NCBI RefSeq assembly: GCF_003049575.1
Contig: NZ_PYWI01000007.1
Coordinates: 62,001 to 126,000, forward strand
Reading direction: 5' to 3'
From: Lysinibacillus parviboronicapiens
Lineage (GTDB): Bacteria > Bacillota > Bacilli > Bacillales_A > Planococcaceae
Length of the DNA: 64,000 bases
The position numbers and the translations under genes are program-made. The notes below the pieces were generated by a model. The model was not told where the DNA came from, searched no databases, and saw only the letters and a list, made by a program, of their open reading frames with translations. This document shows positions 8,288 through 19,746 of this stretch, piece after piece; within the stretch, counting starts at the first letter, position 1, and the number at the start of each line of letters is the position of its first letter.

Positions 8288-8965
8288 CTACAAACTTTTG
8301 CACACTAAATTTCTTTTTTCTAGAAACACTACTTTATCTGATTGTTTAGCTACTTCCTGAGAATGCGTGACAACAATGATGCATTTATTTTCGTTATGGG
8401 CTAGATTTTTAAATAACTCAACAATTTCCACAGAAGTCTTTTCGTCGAGATTCCCAGTCGGTTCATCAGCAATTAATAAATCTACATCGCTAGATAATGC
8501 ACGAGCAATTGCTACACGCTGCTGTTGTCCACCGCTTAATTGTAATACCTTTCGTTTTGCTTCTACTTCCGTTAAGCCAACTTTTCCTAATAACTCTAGC
8601 GCTCTCCCCTTTTTATCTTTCACATTAACCCCTGTAATTTCCATTGCCGTGACTACATTTTGAAGAGCAGTCATATACGTAATCAGATTATATGATTGAA
8701 AGATTATCGAAACGTATTTATTTCGATAAGTATTTAGTCCAATTTTTCGTATATCTTTTCCTTTGTAGAGTACATGTCCTTCTTTAGGGTTATCTAATCC
8801 ACTTGCTAAACTAAGTGCTGTTGTTTTTCCTGAACCTGATGGTCCTAAAATGCTATAAAAGCACCCCGCTTCAAACGTAAAATTCACATTCTCTAAAAGC
8901 GTGTTTTTCTTATTATTACTTTGATAATGGTATTGTAGATTTCTAAACTGTAAAATAGTGTCCAT
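8288..8965 (-). CDS. ABC transporter ATP-binding protein (MacB/LolD type)
   Basis: 225 aa ATPase with Walker A GPSGSGKTT (near residue 41), Q-loop at FQSYN, signature LSGGQQQR, Walker B LLIADEPTGNLD and an H-loop at VVTHS. All catalytic motifs are intact. LPTGNLD-type Walker B motifs and the short length are typical of the MacB/LolD/FtsE group, which powers mechanotransmission through an FtsX-type permease rather than substrate transport through the membrane. It follows the permease gene by 9 bp and is certainly its partner. GGAGAG precedes the ATG. Confidence 0.93.
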   Translation of the reverse strand: MDTILQFRNLQYHYQSNNKKNTLLENVNFTFEAGCFYSILGPSGSGKTTALSLASGLDNPKEGHVLYKGKDIRKIGLNTYRNKYVSIIFQSYNLITYMTALQNVVTAMEITGVNVKDKKGRALELLGKVGLTEVEAKRKVLQLSGGQQQRVAIARALSSDVDLLIADEPTGNLDEKTSVEIVELFKNLAHNENKCIIVVTHSQEVAKQSDKVVFLEKRNLVCKSL

Positions 8966-8974
8966 TAGTCTCTC

Positions 8975-10408
8975 CTATTCATCTTTTAATAAAATTTCTT
9001 TTGGATTTAATCGAAGAATCGATAGTGCTGGAAGAAGTGTTGAGAACATCGCAATTAATAGACCTAATCCCCCTAAATTCAAGACATCTTGGGATGATAT
9101 ACTTACATCAATATTATCAATAGGATCCACCTCTTTGTTTTTATCTTGGCCATTCATCATGCCAAACGAGAACCCTAGATTATTTGATTCTTGTTGTTGC
9201 TCTTCAGCAGCACTAACTTCTTTCTGCAATAAACTGTCCCCCATTTTTTGAGATACTGTTTCACCTGTAATTATCGAAATGCCAAACGCTAATACAGCTA
9301 CACATAATACTTCTACTAAAAGTTGCCCAACTAATTTTCTTTTTTTCTCACCAATTGCCAATAAAATCCCTAGTTCTTTCCGTCTTTCTTTTATTGTCAA
9401 CATAATGATTAAACCTAAAATGATGGATCCACTAATGGAAACTAAGTATACGATCCACTTTGAAGTGGAGGCTATATTCTCAATAGGGCCTACCATTTTT
9501 TGATACAACGCATCATGTGCATCTAATTTAAATAAATCAAAATCAATAGTTGTGTTCTTCCCTTCTGCTTTAAAGTCCTCAATACTTTCGGGATCTTTTA
9601 AGAAGTAAATTGCTTCGGTAATTGTTGTATCATTGACATTATCATTTTCATTAAATTCTTTCATTGAATCATAATTAGCATACACTCTATTTGAAGGATG
9701 CATCATTGGTGGTAATGATTCCTCAAAGTTAGTTATGCCAGTATTTTTGTAAATACCTACAATTTCCAATTCCACTATCGAAACTTCATCAGATGATTTG
9801 ATCTTTAACTTATCACCAACTTGAAACTCGTTTTGTTCTGCTAATCGTTCTTCAATCAGCACTACTTTTTTATTCTTATCTTCAGGTGTTATTGGTCGTC
9901 CCTCAACAATTTTATTTGTGCCCTCTTGAAAATCCTTCAATAAATCAGAACTTCTCACACCTTGAAAGAAAGTATCTGGCATTTTCATGTTGCCATGATT
10001 ATTGCCCCCTACCGATCCTCCTACTGCCTCTCCACCTTTGTCAGCATTAATGGGTGTGTAACCATCCGCAACAAGCATCTCACTTTTTAGATAATTATAA
10101 TTTTCTACGTATGATAATTTTGCTAATTGATCTGCTTCTTCTGCAGAAAGCTCCGGATGTTTTATTTTCCCACCTGGATTTTCTTCTCGCTGTTTCGCTA
10201 CATTTTGCATCAGTTTTTCTTCGTCCAACCTAAGACTCACGTCAACGCCTAACTTTTGTCTAGCTAGATCATTTGCAGTCTTTGAGACATTTTGTATGGC
10301 AAATCCGGCTAATACTAAATTAGCAACAACTAAAAATACAGCAAATAAAATAAGCGATTTCCCCATTCTTGCTTTGACATTCAAAACTGCACGTTTGATA
10401 AAATTCAT
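8975..10408 (-). CDS. FtsX/MacB-type ABC transporter permease
   Basis: 477 aa. First membrane segment at about residues 18-38, then an extracytoplasmic domain of about 270 residues rich in Asp, Glu and Lys (including a Gly/Asn-rich stretch near 135-145). Three further membrane segments lie in the C-terminal third, with a cytoplasmic LTIKERRKELGILLAIGE motif between, typical of FtsX-like permeases. AGGAGGT precedes the ATG. It forms a two-gene operon with the downstream ATPase. The family exports peptides or lipids, or resists antimicrobial peptides; the substrate here cannot be told. A divergent two-component system is close by. Confidence 0.9.
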   Translation of the reverse strand: MNFIKRAVLNVKARMGKSLILFAVFLVVANLVLAGFAIQNVSKTANDLARQKLGVDVSLRLDEEKLMQNVAKQREENPGGKIKHPELSAEEADQLAKLSYVENYNYLKSEMLVADGYTPINADKGGEAVGGSVGGNNHGNMKMPDTFFQGVRSSDLLKDFQEGTNKIVEGRPITPEDKNKKVVLIEERLAEQNEFQVGDKLKIKSSDEVSIVELEIVGIYKNTGITNFEESLPPMMHPSNRVYANYDSMKEFNENDNVNDTTITEAIYFLKDPESIEDFKAEGKNTTIDFDLFKLDAHDALYQKMVGPIENIASTSKWIVYLVSISGSIILGLIIMLTIKERRKELGILLAIGEKKRKLVGQLLVEVLCVAVLAFGISIITGETVSQKMGDSLLQKEVSAAEEQQQESNNLGFSFGMMNGQDKNKEVDPIDNIDVSISSQDVLNLGGLGLLIAMFSTLLPALSILRLNPKEILLKDE

Positions 10409-10560
10409 TTACATTACCTCCTTGATAGCTTTACTATATAGGAGCAATCTGAAGCTTATATGAAGATATGTCGAAGTTTATCTGGAGAAATCAAAGTGTT
10501 TATGTGAAGTGACGTATAGCACTTTTTTAATAAAGACTTCACTAGGCATAATAAAAAGCA

Positions 10561-10597
10561 CCTTATAAAGTAAACTTTTATTGTCTACTTTATAGGG
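10561..10597 (-). terminator. Terminator of the nitroreductase transcript
   Basis: A 12-bp stem with one mismatch (10561-10572 with 10586-10597) is followed on the minus strand by GCTTTTTATT. It lies 39 bp past the nitroreductase stop codon. Confidence 0.75.
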
Positions 10598-10635
10598 TAC
10601 CTTTACGTTGCTATTATTATTAAACGATGGTTATA

Positions 10636-11238
10636 TTAATAAAATTTCACAATATCTTCGAAAGGTAAGGAAGCCTTTTCGCCTGGTTGTTCATTGGGTT
10701 CACCGAATGGCATTTGTGCGATTAAGCTCCACTCACTTGGAATATCCCATGTTTGTTTTACTTCTTCATCGATAATTGGATTATAGTGTTGAATGGATGC
10801 GCCAATACCTTCAGCGGATAAAGACAACCATGTAGCGTATTGTAACATGGCACTTCCTTGATGAGACCAATATGGGAATTGTTCTTTATAGGATGGTGCG
10901 TTTTCTTGCATTTGTTTTATTGTTTCTTGATTTTCAAAGAATAGAATTGTTCCTACGCCCTCTTTAAATCCTTGTAATCTTTCGACAGTTGCTGCAAAAT
11001 TTTCTGCTGGAACACGTAAGCGTAATGTTTCTTTGACAATATCCCAGAACTTGTTATGCTCCTTATCCATCACGACAATGACACGTGCACTTTGCATATT
11101 AAAGGATGATGGTGCATGTACAGCTGTTTTTAACACATCATTGATTCTTTCTTTAGTAATCATTTCGTTTTTTTGCACTTTACGAATTGAACGACGGTTG
11201 ATAATTGCTTCTTTTACATTTGTTGTAGTTACTGACAT
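10636..11238 (-). CDS. Nitroreductase family protein
   Basis: 200 aa FMN-dependent nitroreductase-like oxidoreductase. The N-terminus shows the family pattern NRRSIRK, followed by APSSFNMQSARVIVV and a C-terminal GEPNEQPGEK segment. The family reduces nitroaromatics, quinones or flavins with NAD(P)H in the cytoplasm. The ATG at 11238 is chosen because GGAGG lies 9 nt before it and the protein then matches family length; an upstream in-frame start would add 33 unrelated residues. It lies 107 bp downstream of a broken DsbA/FrnE gene, and both probably belonged to one Rrf2-type-controlled oxidative or electrophile response. Confidence 0.88.
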   Translation of the reverse strand: MSVTTTNVKEAIINRRSIRKVQKNEMITKERINDVLKTAVHAPSSFNMQSARVIVVMDKEHNKFWDIVKETLRLRVPAENFAATVERLQGFKEGVGTILFFENQETIKQMQENAPSYKEQFPYWSHQGSAMLQYATWLSLSAEGIGASIQHYNPIIDEEVKQTWDIPSEWSLIAQMPFGEPNEQPGEKASLPFEDIVKFY

Positions 11239-11345
11239 TTTTAAATTCCTCCAAATTTTAATTAAGATTTTACCGATTGGCTTATATGCTAATACTGCTT
11301 GGTAATTAGTAGCTATATCTTTTTCAACAGTTTGCAAATATGTGT

Positions 11346-11934
11346 TTATTTTTTTAATTGTTCATCAATGATTTGTGCTAATCTTTCTTTACTAGCTAAT
11401 CCTTGTATCATTTCATCACCAATAATTAGCGTCGGTACAGCAGTAATGTTTGCTTCTTCATACGCATGTTTTAAAGCCTCTTGATGGACTTCACGGTACA
11501 TTCCTAATAGTAATGCTTCTTTAAAATCATCTTTAGAGAGACCTACTTCGCTCGACAATTGTGTTAACACTTCAATGTCCTCAATATTTTGTTCTTCCTG
11601 AAAAAATGCTGTAAAGACTCTATGATGAAATTCATTGCCTTTTCCTTGTTGTTTTGCGAATTGATATCCTTCAAAAGCTAAATGTTGGGGAGACACGCGG
11701 CAAACGCATTTCAATCCCAAGCTTTTTCGCAGTAGGAAGTATAAAGGTATCCCAAGATCCTAATTTGTCGGGTTCTTTCCACGGATCAATCTTTGGATAA
11801 GGAGTAGGACGTAATTCAAATGGCATCCACTCAATTTCTACATCCTTTTCTTTTACAATGTCATCTAACGGGCCTTTTCCTAAAAAACAAAAGGGACAAA
11901 TAAAATCCGAATAGGCTTTAATCTTTAGCGTCAT
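11346..11934 (-). pseudogene. DsbA/FrnE-family thiol oxidoreductase, frameshifted
   Basis: The 5' part (11934 to about 11690) encodes MTLKIKAYSDFICPFCFLGK with the CPFC redox motif. The 3' part (from about 11690 to 11346), in another frame, encodes HLAFEGYQFAKQQGKGNEFH and the TAVPTLIIGD cis-proline region of the FrnE-like DsbA family. The two frames meet near a CCCC run at about 11690-11693, where one base (and perhaps a few codons) is missing. As read, the product stops shortly after the break. The ATG at 11934 has GAGGGG 7 nt upstream. A sequencing error in the homopolymer would restore a full gene of about 195 codons; otherwise this is a recent pseudogene. It is preceded by a palindromic operator at 11961-11983. 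Confidence 0.8.
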
Positions 11935-11960
11935 TTTAAAACCCCTCACTTTCTCTCTCG

Positions 11961-11983
11961 GTTGTAACTAATTCGGTTACAAC
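11961..11983 (-). promoter_or_regulatory. Operator of the oxidoreductase/nitroreductase genes, TGTAAC-N7-GTTACA
   Basis: Eight-bp arms GTTGTAAC and GTTACAAC are separated by 7 bp, 27 bp upstream of the oxidoreductase start. A possible -35 (TTGACT, 11991-11986) would put the -10 inside the palindrome. The core is identical to the site at 12385-12403. Confidence 0.65.
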
Positions 11984-11997
11984 TGAGTCAAATTAAT

Positions 11998-12019
11998 ATG
12001 CATTCTAAATTGAATGCAT
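11998..12019. repeat. Inverted repeat between the oxidoreductase and regulator pseudogenes
   Basis: Perfect 8-bp arms ATGCATTC and GAATGCAT flank 6 bp, starting 7 bp past the regulator's ancestral stop codon. There is no T-run on the minus strand, so a protein-binding site is as likely as a weak terminator. Confidence 0.45.
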
Positions 12020-12025
12020 TCTTTA

Positions 12026-12368
12026 TTACGGTTTGTTATGAATTTCATTTAATAAAGATGTCACTACTTTATCTAAAACTTGCTCCATGGCCTCCTGCTT
12101 GAACCAAATTTAGTTCTAAAACAGTTTGAATATGTGCTCCTATAGGACAATTAGGATTCGGTTGTTCATGACAATGAAATAGGTTTTCTTTCTCAACAAC
12201 TTCAACAGCTCGATAAACCTCTAATAATGTAATTAGCTGCAAAGCTTTACGTAAATGAGCTTCCCCCATTACACGACGCTATGAATTATGAGGTACAGAC
12301 AGTTGATGGGTTTTGTTTAGAATGGATAAAATATGAACAGCCATTGTAAAACGACTACTAATTTTTAT
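12026..12368 (-). pseudogene. Rrf2-family transcriptional regulator, degraded
   Basis: Residues such as FTMAVHILSIL (N-terminal helix), LLEVYRAVEVVEKENLF and NPNCPIGAHIQTVLEL, then in another frame EAMEQVLDKVV, are those of an Rrf2 (YwnA-like) repressor. Three lesions are visible: the start position after a good GGAGGTG site reads ATA instead of ATG; the helix-turn-helix region is shortened and interrupted by a stop near 12280; and a small frameshift near 12100 separates the C-terminal helix, which would otherwise run to a stop at 12026. It cannot make a full protein. Its promoter and operator remain intact, so the loss is probably recent. It would have controlled the oxidoreductase and nitroreductase genes downstream. 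Confidence 0.78.
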
Positions 12369-12383
12369 ATATAGCACCTCCAT

Positions 12384-12420
12384 CTGTAACTATTATAGTT
12401 ACAGCTAAAATAGATGTCAA
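12384..12420 (-). promoter_or_regulatory. Consensus sigma-A promoter with overlapping operator of the Rrf2 pseudogene
   Basis: TTGACA (12420-12415), a 17-bp spacer and TATAAT (12397-12392) are both perfect. The -10 lies in the spacer of a 10-bp-arm palindrome (12384-12404) with core TGTAAC-N7-GTTACA. This layout suits autorepression. Confidence 0.75.
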
Positions 12421-12475
12421 TCATTTTATGATAAAAAAATTGTGATTGGTGATTTTACGCAAATAAACTTAGAAC

Positions 12476-12580
12476 ATGGATTCTCTTGATATTGATAAAA
12501 ACGAACAAATGTTGATGAAATTATCCAACTTATCTATGCTAAAATCAACTTGTTACATTGTCCAACTGCTTAATCATTAA
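12476..12580 (+). CDS. Possible 34-residue small protein
   Basis: The frame begins MDSLDIDKNEQ and ends VQLLNH, with the stop inside the loop of a strong plus-strand terminator. No homologue is recognised and no good Shine-Dalgarno sequence precedes the ATG. It is offered because the terminator needs an upstream plus-strand transcript and no other gene is there. A small RNA is an equally good reading. Confidence 0.25.
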   Translation: MDSLDIDKNEQMLMKLSNLSMLKSTCYIVQLLNH

Positions 12581-12602
12581 ACATGGTTAAGCAGTTTTTT
12601 GT
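12564..12602 (+). terminator. Rho-independent terminator of an unidentified plus-strand transcript
   Basis: A perfect 10-bp stem (12564-12573 with 12587-12596) is followed by TTTTTTG on the plus strand. There is no T-run in the other direction. The nearest plus-strand gene upstream is the histidine kinase, 5.3 kb away. Confidence 0.8.
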
Positions 12603-12770
12603 TTTCTAAACTGCCCTGCCTTTTCTCGATTGATAGTTTGTCAGTGGGCTAGCTTCCTTTAAAGATGCCTAATTTATTGTTTGTTATTTAAGGCGATTAT
12701 CTATTTACCAAAATAAAATCGAGCGCAATACACTCGACTTGTATAAAAAACACATTAATTCATAAATTTG
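12603..12770. other. Intergenic stretch without recognisable features
   Basis: AT-rich sequence between the plus-strand terminator and the suf terminator. A short TCGAG/CTCGA inverted pair near 12718-12736 is the only structure seen, and no function is assigned. Confidence 0.5.
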
Positions 12771-12778
12771 TGAAAAAA

Positions 12779-12820
12779 AAGAGCTTTCAGGACTATTTGT
12801 AAGTCACTGAAAACTCTTAT
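12779..12820 (-). terminator. Terminator of the suf operon
   Basis: An imperfect stem pairs AAGAGCTTTCAG with CACTGAAAACTCTT and is followed on the minus strand by TTTTTTTTCAC. It lies about 25 bp past the sufB stop codon. Confidence 0.75.
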
Positions 12821-12842
12821 ATACCAATTGTTTAAAGAAGTA

Positions 12843-14240
12843 TTAACCAATACTGCCTTCCATCTCGAACTTGATGAGACGGTTCATTTCTACTGCGTAC
12901 TCCATTGGTAGCTCTTTTGTGAATGGCTCGATGAAGCCCATAACAATCATTTCTGTCGCTTCTTCTTCAGAAATACCACGAGACATTAAGTAGAATAATT
13001 GTTCTTCTGATACTTTAGAAACTTTCGCTTCATGCTCTAAAGAAACATTATCATTTAAGATTTCGTTGTATGGAATTGTATCTGAAGTAGATTCGTTATC
13101 CATGATTAACGTATCACATTCAATGTTTGCACGTGCACCACTTGCTTTAGGACCGAAACGTACTTGCCCCATATATGTTACTTTACCACCTTGTTTTGCA
13201 ATCGATTTAGATACGATTGTTGAAGAAGTATTTGGCGCTAAATGAATCATTTTCGCTCCAGCATGTTGGTGTTGTCCTTTACCAGCTAAAGCAATGGATA
13301 ACGTCATACCACGAGCGCCTTCTCCTTTAAGGATACATGCTGGGTATTTCATTGTTAATTTAGACCCAATATTGCCGTCGATCCATTCCATCGTACCGTT
13401 CGCTTCAACAACTGTACGTTTTGTTACTAAGTTGTACACGTTGTTCGCCCAGTTTTGAATCGTTGTATAACGGCAATATGCATCTTTACGTACAACAATT
13501 TCTACTACTGCTGAGTGTAAAGAGTTCGTTGTATAAACAGGTGCTGTACAACCTTCAACGTAGTGTACATGTGCGCCTTCGTCTACGATAATGAGCGTAC
13601 GTTCGAATTGACCCATATTTTCAGAGTTAATGCGGAAGTAAGCTTGCAGCGGTGTTTCCACTTTTACACCTGGTGGTACATAGATGAATGAACCACCTGA
13701 CCATACTGCTGAGTTAAGAGCAGAGAACTTATTGTCAGAGTAAGGAATCACTGTACCCCAATATTTTTTGAAAATGTCTTCGTTTTCACGAAGTGCTGAG
13801 TCTGTATCTTTAAACACGATACCTAGATCTTCAAGATCTTGTTTCATGTTGTGATATACTACCTCAGATTCATATTGAGCGGATACACCCGCAAGGTATT
13901 TTTGTTCTGCTTCTGGAATACCTAATTTATCAAAAGTTGCTTTGATTTCTTCAGGTACTTCATCCCAAGATTTTTGTGTCGCTTCAGATGGTTTTACGTA
14001 GTACGTAATTTCATCAAAATCTAAATCGCCGAGTTCGCCACCCCATTGAGGCATTGGTTTTGCATAGAAAGTCTCAAGTGCTTTCAAGCGATATTCAAGC
14101 ATCCACTTTGGCTCTTGTTTCATATTTGAAATTTCACGGACGATTTCTTCAGTTAAACCACGCTTTGAACGGAAAATTGATACGTCCTTGTCATGGAATC
14201 CGTATTTGTAATCGCCAATATCAGGCATTTTTTTAGCCAT
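12843..14240 (-). CDS. sufB: Fe-S cluster assembly scaffold SufB
   Basis: 465 aa scaffold that, with SufC and SufD, assembles and transfers Fe-S clusters. The protein begins [19 protein letters not shown] and carries the beta-helix core with the conserved EGCTAP (cluster-site cysteine region), KYPACIL and [10 protein letters not shown] segments. The ATG at 14240 has GGAGGAG 5 nt upstream; an in-frame GTG six codons earlier is rejected. It is the last gene of sufC-sufD-sufS-sufU-sufB, the usual Firmicutes order. The 151-bp gap after sufU is longer than the others in the operon but shows no terminator. Confidence 0.97.
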   Translation of the reverse strand: MAKKMPDIGDYKYGFHDKDVSIFRSKRGLTEEIVREISNMKQEPKWMLEYRLKALETFYAKPMPQWGGELGDLDFDEITYYVKPSEATQKSWDEVPEEIKATFDKLGIPEAEQKYLAGVSAQYESEVVYHNMKQDLEDLGIVFKDTDSALRENEDIFKKYWGTVIPYSDNKFSALNSAVWSGGSFIYVPPGVKVETPLQAYFRINSENMGQFERTLIIVDEGAHVHYVEGCTAPVYTTNSLHSAVVEIVVRKDAYCRYTTIQNWANNVYNLVTKRTVVEANGTMEWIDGNIGSKLTMKYPACILKGEGARGMTLSIALAGKGQHQHAGAKMIHLAPNTSSTIVSKSIAKQGGKVTYMGQVRFGPKASGARANIECDTLIMDNESTSDTIPYNEILNDNVSLEHEAKVSKVSEEQLFYLMSRGISEEEATEMIVMGFIEPFTKELPMEYAVEMNRLIKFEMEGSIG

Positions 14241-14391
14241 TATTTCTCCTCCGTTCACGAATTAATGTTGTACTGTATGCTAGTGTGTTGCCATCATTCC
14301 CTCGAGCATCTGGGTAAAAGCTAAAAGCTGCTTTCACTTTTAGGCTCTACAGCACTTTTTGGGGATACATAAGCAGTTTATTTTAGCACGT

Positions 14392-17346
<2,955 letters not shown>

Positions 17347-17364
17347 GCTAATTCGTCCTCCTTC

Positions 17365-18144
17365 TTATGCTTCTTGTTCTTCTGTTTCTTCTTCGATTCC
17401 TAATTCTTTTTTAATCCAGTCATAACCTTCTGCCTCTAAACGTTGAGCTAATTCTTCGCCGCCAGATTTCACAACGCGACCTTGCATCATTACGTGTACA
17501 TGATCAGGCGTAATGTAGTTCAGTAATCGTTGGTAGTGAGTAATCATTAAACAACCAAAGCCTTCTCCGCGCATTGCGTTAATACCTTTAGATACAACTT
17601 TTAATGCATCAATATCAAGACCAGAGTCGATTTCATCTAAAATGGCAAATTTCGGTTTAATCATCATTAATTGAAGAATTTCATTACGTTTTTTCTCTCC
17701 ACCTGAGAATCCTTCATTTAAGTAACGTTGTGCCATATCTTCATGCATTTCAAGGTATGCCATGTTTTTATCTAATTCACGAATGAATTTCATTAGAGAA
17801 ATTTCATCGCCTTCTTCACGACGAGCATTGATAGCTGAACGTAAGAAGTCTGCATTTGTGACACCAGCAATTTCAGATGGGTATTGCATTGCTAGGAATA
17901 AACCAGCTTGTGCACGTTCATCTACTTCCATTTCTAGTACGTTTTCACCATCAAGTTCAACGGTACCCGAAGTTACTTCGTATTTAGGGTGACCCATAAT
18001 AGCAGAAGCTAATGTAGATTTACCTGTTCCATTTGGTCCCATGATTGCATGGATTTCATTTGTATTAATTGTAAGGTTTACGCCTTTTAAAATCTCTTTC
18101 CCGTCGATTTCAACGTGAAGATCTTTAATTACTAAAGTTGACAT
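17365..18144 (-). CDS. sufC: Fe-S assembly ATPase SufC
   Basis: 259 aa ABC-type ATPase of the SufBCD complex. Walker A is GPNGTGKST, the signature FSGGEKKR and Walker B FAILDEIDSGLD, with the LMITHYQRLL H-loop typical of SufC. GGAGGTAATTTC precedes the ATG. It is first in the operon, so the promoter lies in the 600-bp region to its right. Confidence 0.97.
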   Translation of the reverse strand: MSTLVIKDLHVEIDGKEILKGVNLTINTNEIHAIMGPNGTGKSTLASAIMGHPKYEVTSGTVELDGENVLEMEVDERAQAGLFLAMQYPSEIAGVTNADFLRSAINARREEGDEISLMKFIRELDKNMAYLEMHEDMAQRYLNEGFSGGEKKRNEILQLMMIKPKFAILDEIDSGLDIDALKVVSKGINAMRGEGFGCLMITHYQRLLNYITPDHVHVMMQGRVVKSGGEELAQRLEAEGYDWIKKELGIEEETEEQEA

Positions 18145-18745
18145 GAAATTACCTCCATAGTGTGTTCATTGAATGGGGAACCATTCCTTAATTATCATCA
18201 TTCTAATCTTAACTGAAAATCGTTCTCTATGCAAACCATTTCAATCACTTTCCAGCTTCTCTAATGAAATCTTGCAAAACAAAGACTTTGAAAGCATTTT
18301 CAGTTTATTGCTAAAGGATACTGACAATGAGAATCAACTTGCTTCATTTTCAATAAAATATAACTAATTGAGAATGGATTTCATCTAGCTACATAGTGGA
18401 AACCTCGCAGGAAGCGCTAAATGTAGCGGATTTGTGACAATTATGCATAAACGACAATATCTATACTATATCCTTTTTCATTAGAATGGAATCAATAATA
18501 AGAAGAAAAATTATAGAGTACTAGTTCAAAAAAATTTTATCCGTTGTCATCCATCTATTTTGCTAGAAATAGTACTGATGTTTCACACAAAATACCGCCG
18601 AGCGTAACGAAAAACTAAGCAACACTAAACATCTATTTAACTTTTATTTAGTTTATGTACATATTTACAATCATTTTTAATACTAAATATTATATAATTA
18701 AGATATAAACAATCGTATTTTTCGATAAATAGAGGTGAATATCTA
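18145..18745. other. Divergent regulatory region between sufC and the gltC-like gene
   Basis: 600 bp without a credible gene. It must hold the suf promoter (minus) and the gltC promoter (plus; a TATAAT at 18693-18698 lies about 50 bp before the GTG). Two Fur-like sequences lie at 18322-18336 and 18369-18383. A short plus-strand frame (18173-18367) lacks a ribosome binding site and is not called. Confidence 0.5.
18322..18383. promoter_or_regulatory. Pair of Fur-like boxes upstream of suf
   Basis: TGACAATGAGAATCA (18322-18336) matches the 7-1-7 Fur consensus TGATAATNATTATCA at 12 of 15 positions by eye. TGAGAATGGATTTCA (18369-18383) matches at about 11 of 15. They lie about 180-240 bp before sufC. 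Iron-linked control of Fe-S assembly is plausible but unproven. Confidence 0.35.
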
Positions 18746-19648
18746 GTGGAGTTACGTCAATTACGTTATTTTGTGGAAGTGGCTGAGCGTGAGCATATTT
18801 CAGAAGCCGCAGAACATCTTCATGTTGCACAATCAGCAATTAGCCGTCAAATTGCAAATTTAGAGGATGAATTAGGCACGCCACTTTTTGAACGCATCGG
18901 ACGAAATGTAAAATTGACACCGATTGGAAGAACTTTTCTTGAACATACAATCACTGCTTTAAAAGCAATTGATTTTGCGGCCAAGCAGGTAGAAGAATAT
19001 TTAGATCCAGCAAAAGGTACTATTAAAATCGGCTTTCCTACAAGCTTGGCTAGTTATGTACTACCAACCGTTATTTCGGCCTTTAAGCGTGAATACCCTG
19101 ACTTACAATTCCAGCTCCGTCAAGGCTCTTATCGTTTCTTAATAGATGCTGTCAAAAACCGTGAGTTAAACTTAGCATTCTTAGGGCCGCTTCCACCAAA
19201 AGATGAGTCTATACAATCAACAATATTATTCTCAGAAAATATAGCAGCTTTACTACCAGCAAACCACCCATTAGCGAAAAAAGAAAGTATCCAACTAGCT
19301 GATTTACGTAATGATTTATTTGTATTATTCCCAGATGGTTATATTTTGCATAAAGTCGCAATGGATGCATGTCGTGCTGCAGGCTTTTTACCAAATATCA
19401 TTTCAGAAGGAGAGGACCTGGATGCACTGAAAGGCCTTGTGGCCGCCGGTATAGGAGTTAGCTTACTTCCCGAAAGCTCACTATACGATTCTGCTGCCCG
19501 CTTTACAATAAAAGTGCCAATTGAATCTCCTACTATACCAAGAACAGTGGGCATCATCTCTCCCGTTAACCGCGAAATTGCACCGTCCGAAAAAATATTC
19601 TTAGACTTCGTCAAAAACTTCTTTTCACGTCTTTCGCAATTCCAATAA
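18746..19648 (+). CDS. gltC: LysR-family regulator, GltC-like
   Basis: 300 aa. N-terminal LysR helix-turn-helix (MELRQLRYFVEVAEREHISE, then LHVAQSAISRQIANLE) and C-terminal effector domain. From memory it is close to B. subtilis GltC, activator of glutamate synthase, over the whole length (for example GFPTSLASYVLPTVISAFK and EGEDLDALKGLVAAGIGV). Start GTG at 18746 with GAGGTGA upstream. B. subtilis gltC diverges from gltAB; here it diverges from suf, and no gltAB lies in the window. The target assignment is therefore uncertain. Confidence 0.85.
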   Translation: MELRQLRYFVEVAEREHISEAAEHLHVAQSAISRQIANLEDELGTPLFERIGRNVKLTPIGRTFLEHTITALKAIDFAAKQVEEYLDPAKGTIKIGFPTSLASYVLPTVISAFKREYPDLQFQLRQGSYRFLIDAVKNRELNLAFLGPLPPKDESIQSTILFSENIAALLPANHPLAKKESIQLADLRNDLFVLFPDGYILHKVAMDACRAAGFLPNIISEGEDLDALKGLVAAGIGVSLLPESSLYDSAARFTIKVPIESPTIPRTVGIISPVNREIAPSEKIFLDFVKNFFSRLSQFQ

Positions 19649-19649
19649 A

Positions 19650-19674
19650 AAAATCGCCCTATACGGCGATTTTT
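19650..19674. terminator. Bidirectional terminator after gltC
   Basis: The stem AAAATCGCC/GGCGATTTT (19650-19658 with 19665-19673) has a T-run on the plus side and an A-run on the other. It separates convergent gltC and the GH18-like gene. Confidence 0.88.
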
Positions 19675-19704
19675 TTTGGGGAATTGCTAGTTGTCTATAT
19701 TGTG

Positions 19705-19746
19705 GTTCTATCCGTCACTTTGATAACCCTATCCGTTATTTCGGAT
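19705..19746. repeat. 21-bp tandem repeat, two units
   Basis: Two units share CTATCCGT with exactly 21-bp spacing (TATCCG at 19709 and 19730). The same unit occurs three times at 39215-39275. It lies just past the stop codon of the GH18-like gene. Confidence 0.6.

Noticed and set aside
11239-11337. 33-residue N-terminal extension of the nitroreductase
   Set aside because: The internal ATG has GGAGG at the right distance and gives the normal family length; the extension resembles nothing in the family.
18173-18367. 64-residue plus-strand frame upstream of gltC
   Set aside because: No ribosome binding site, low-complexity hydrophobic start, and it covers the region needed for the suf promoter and the Fur-like boxes.
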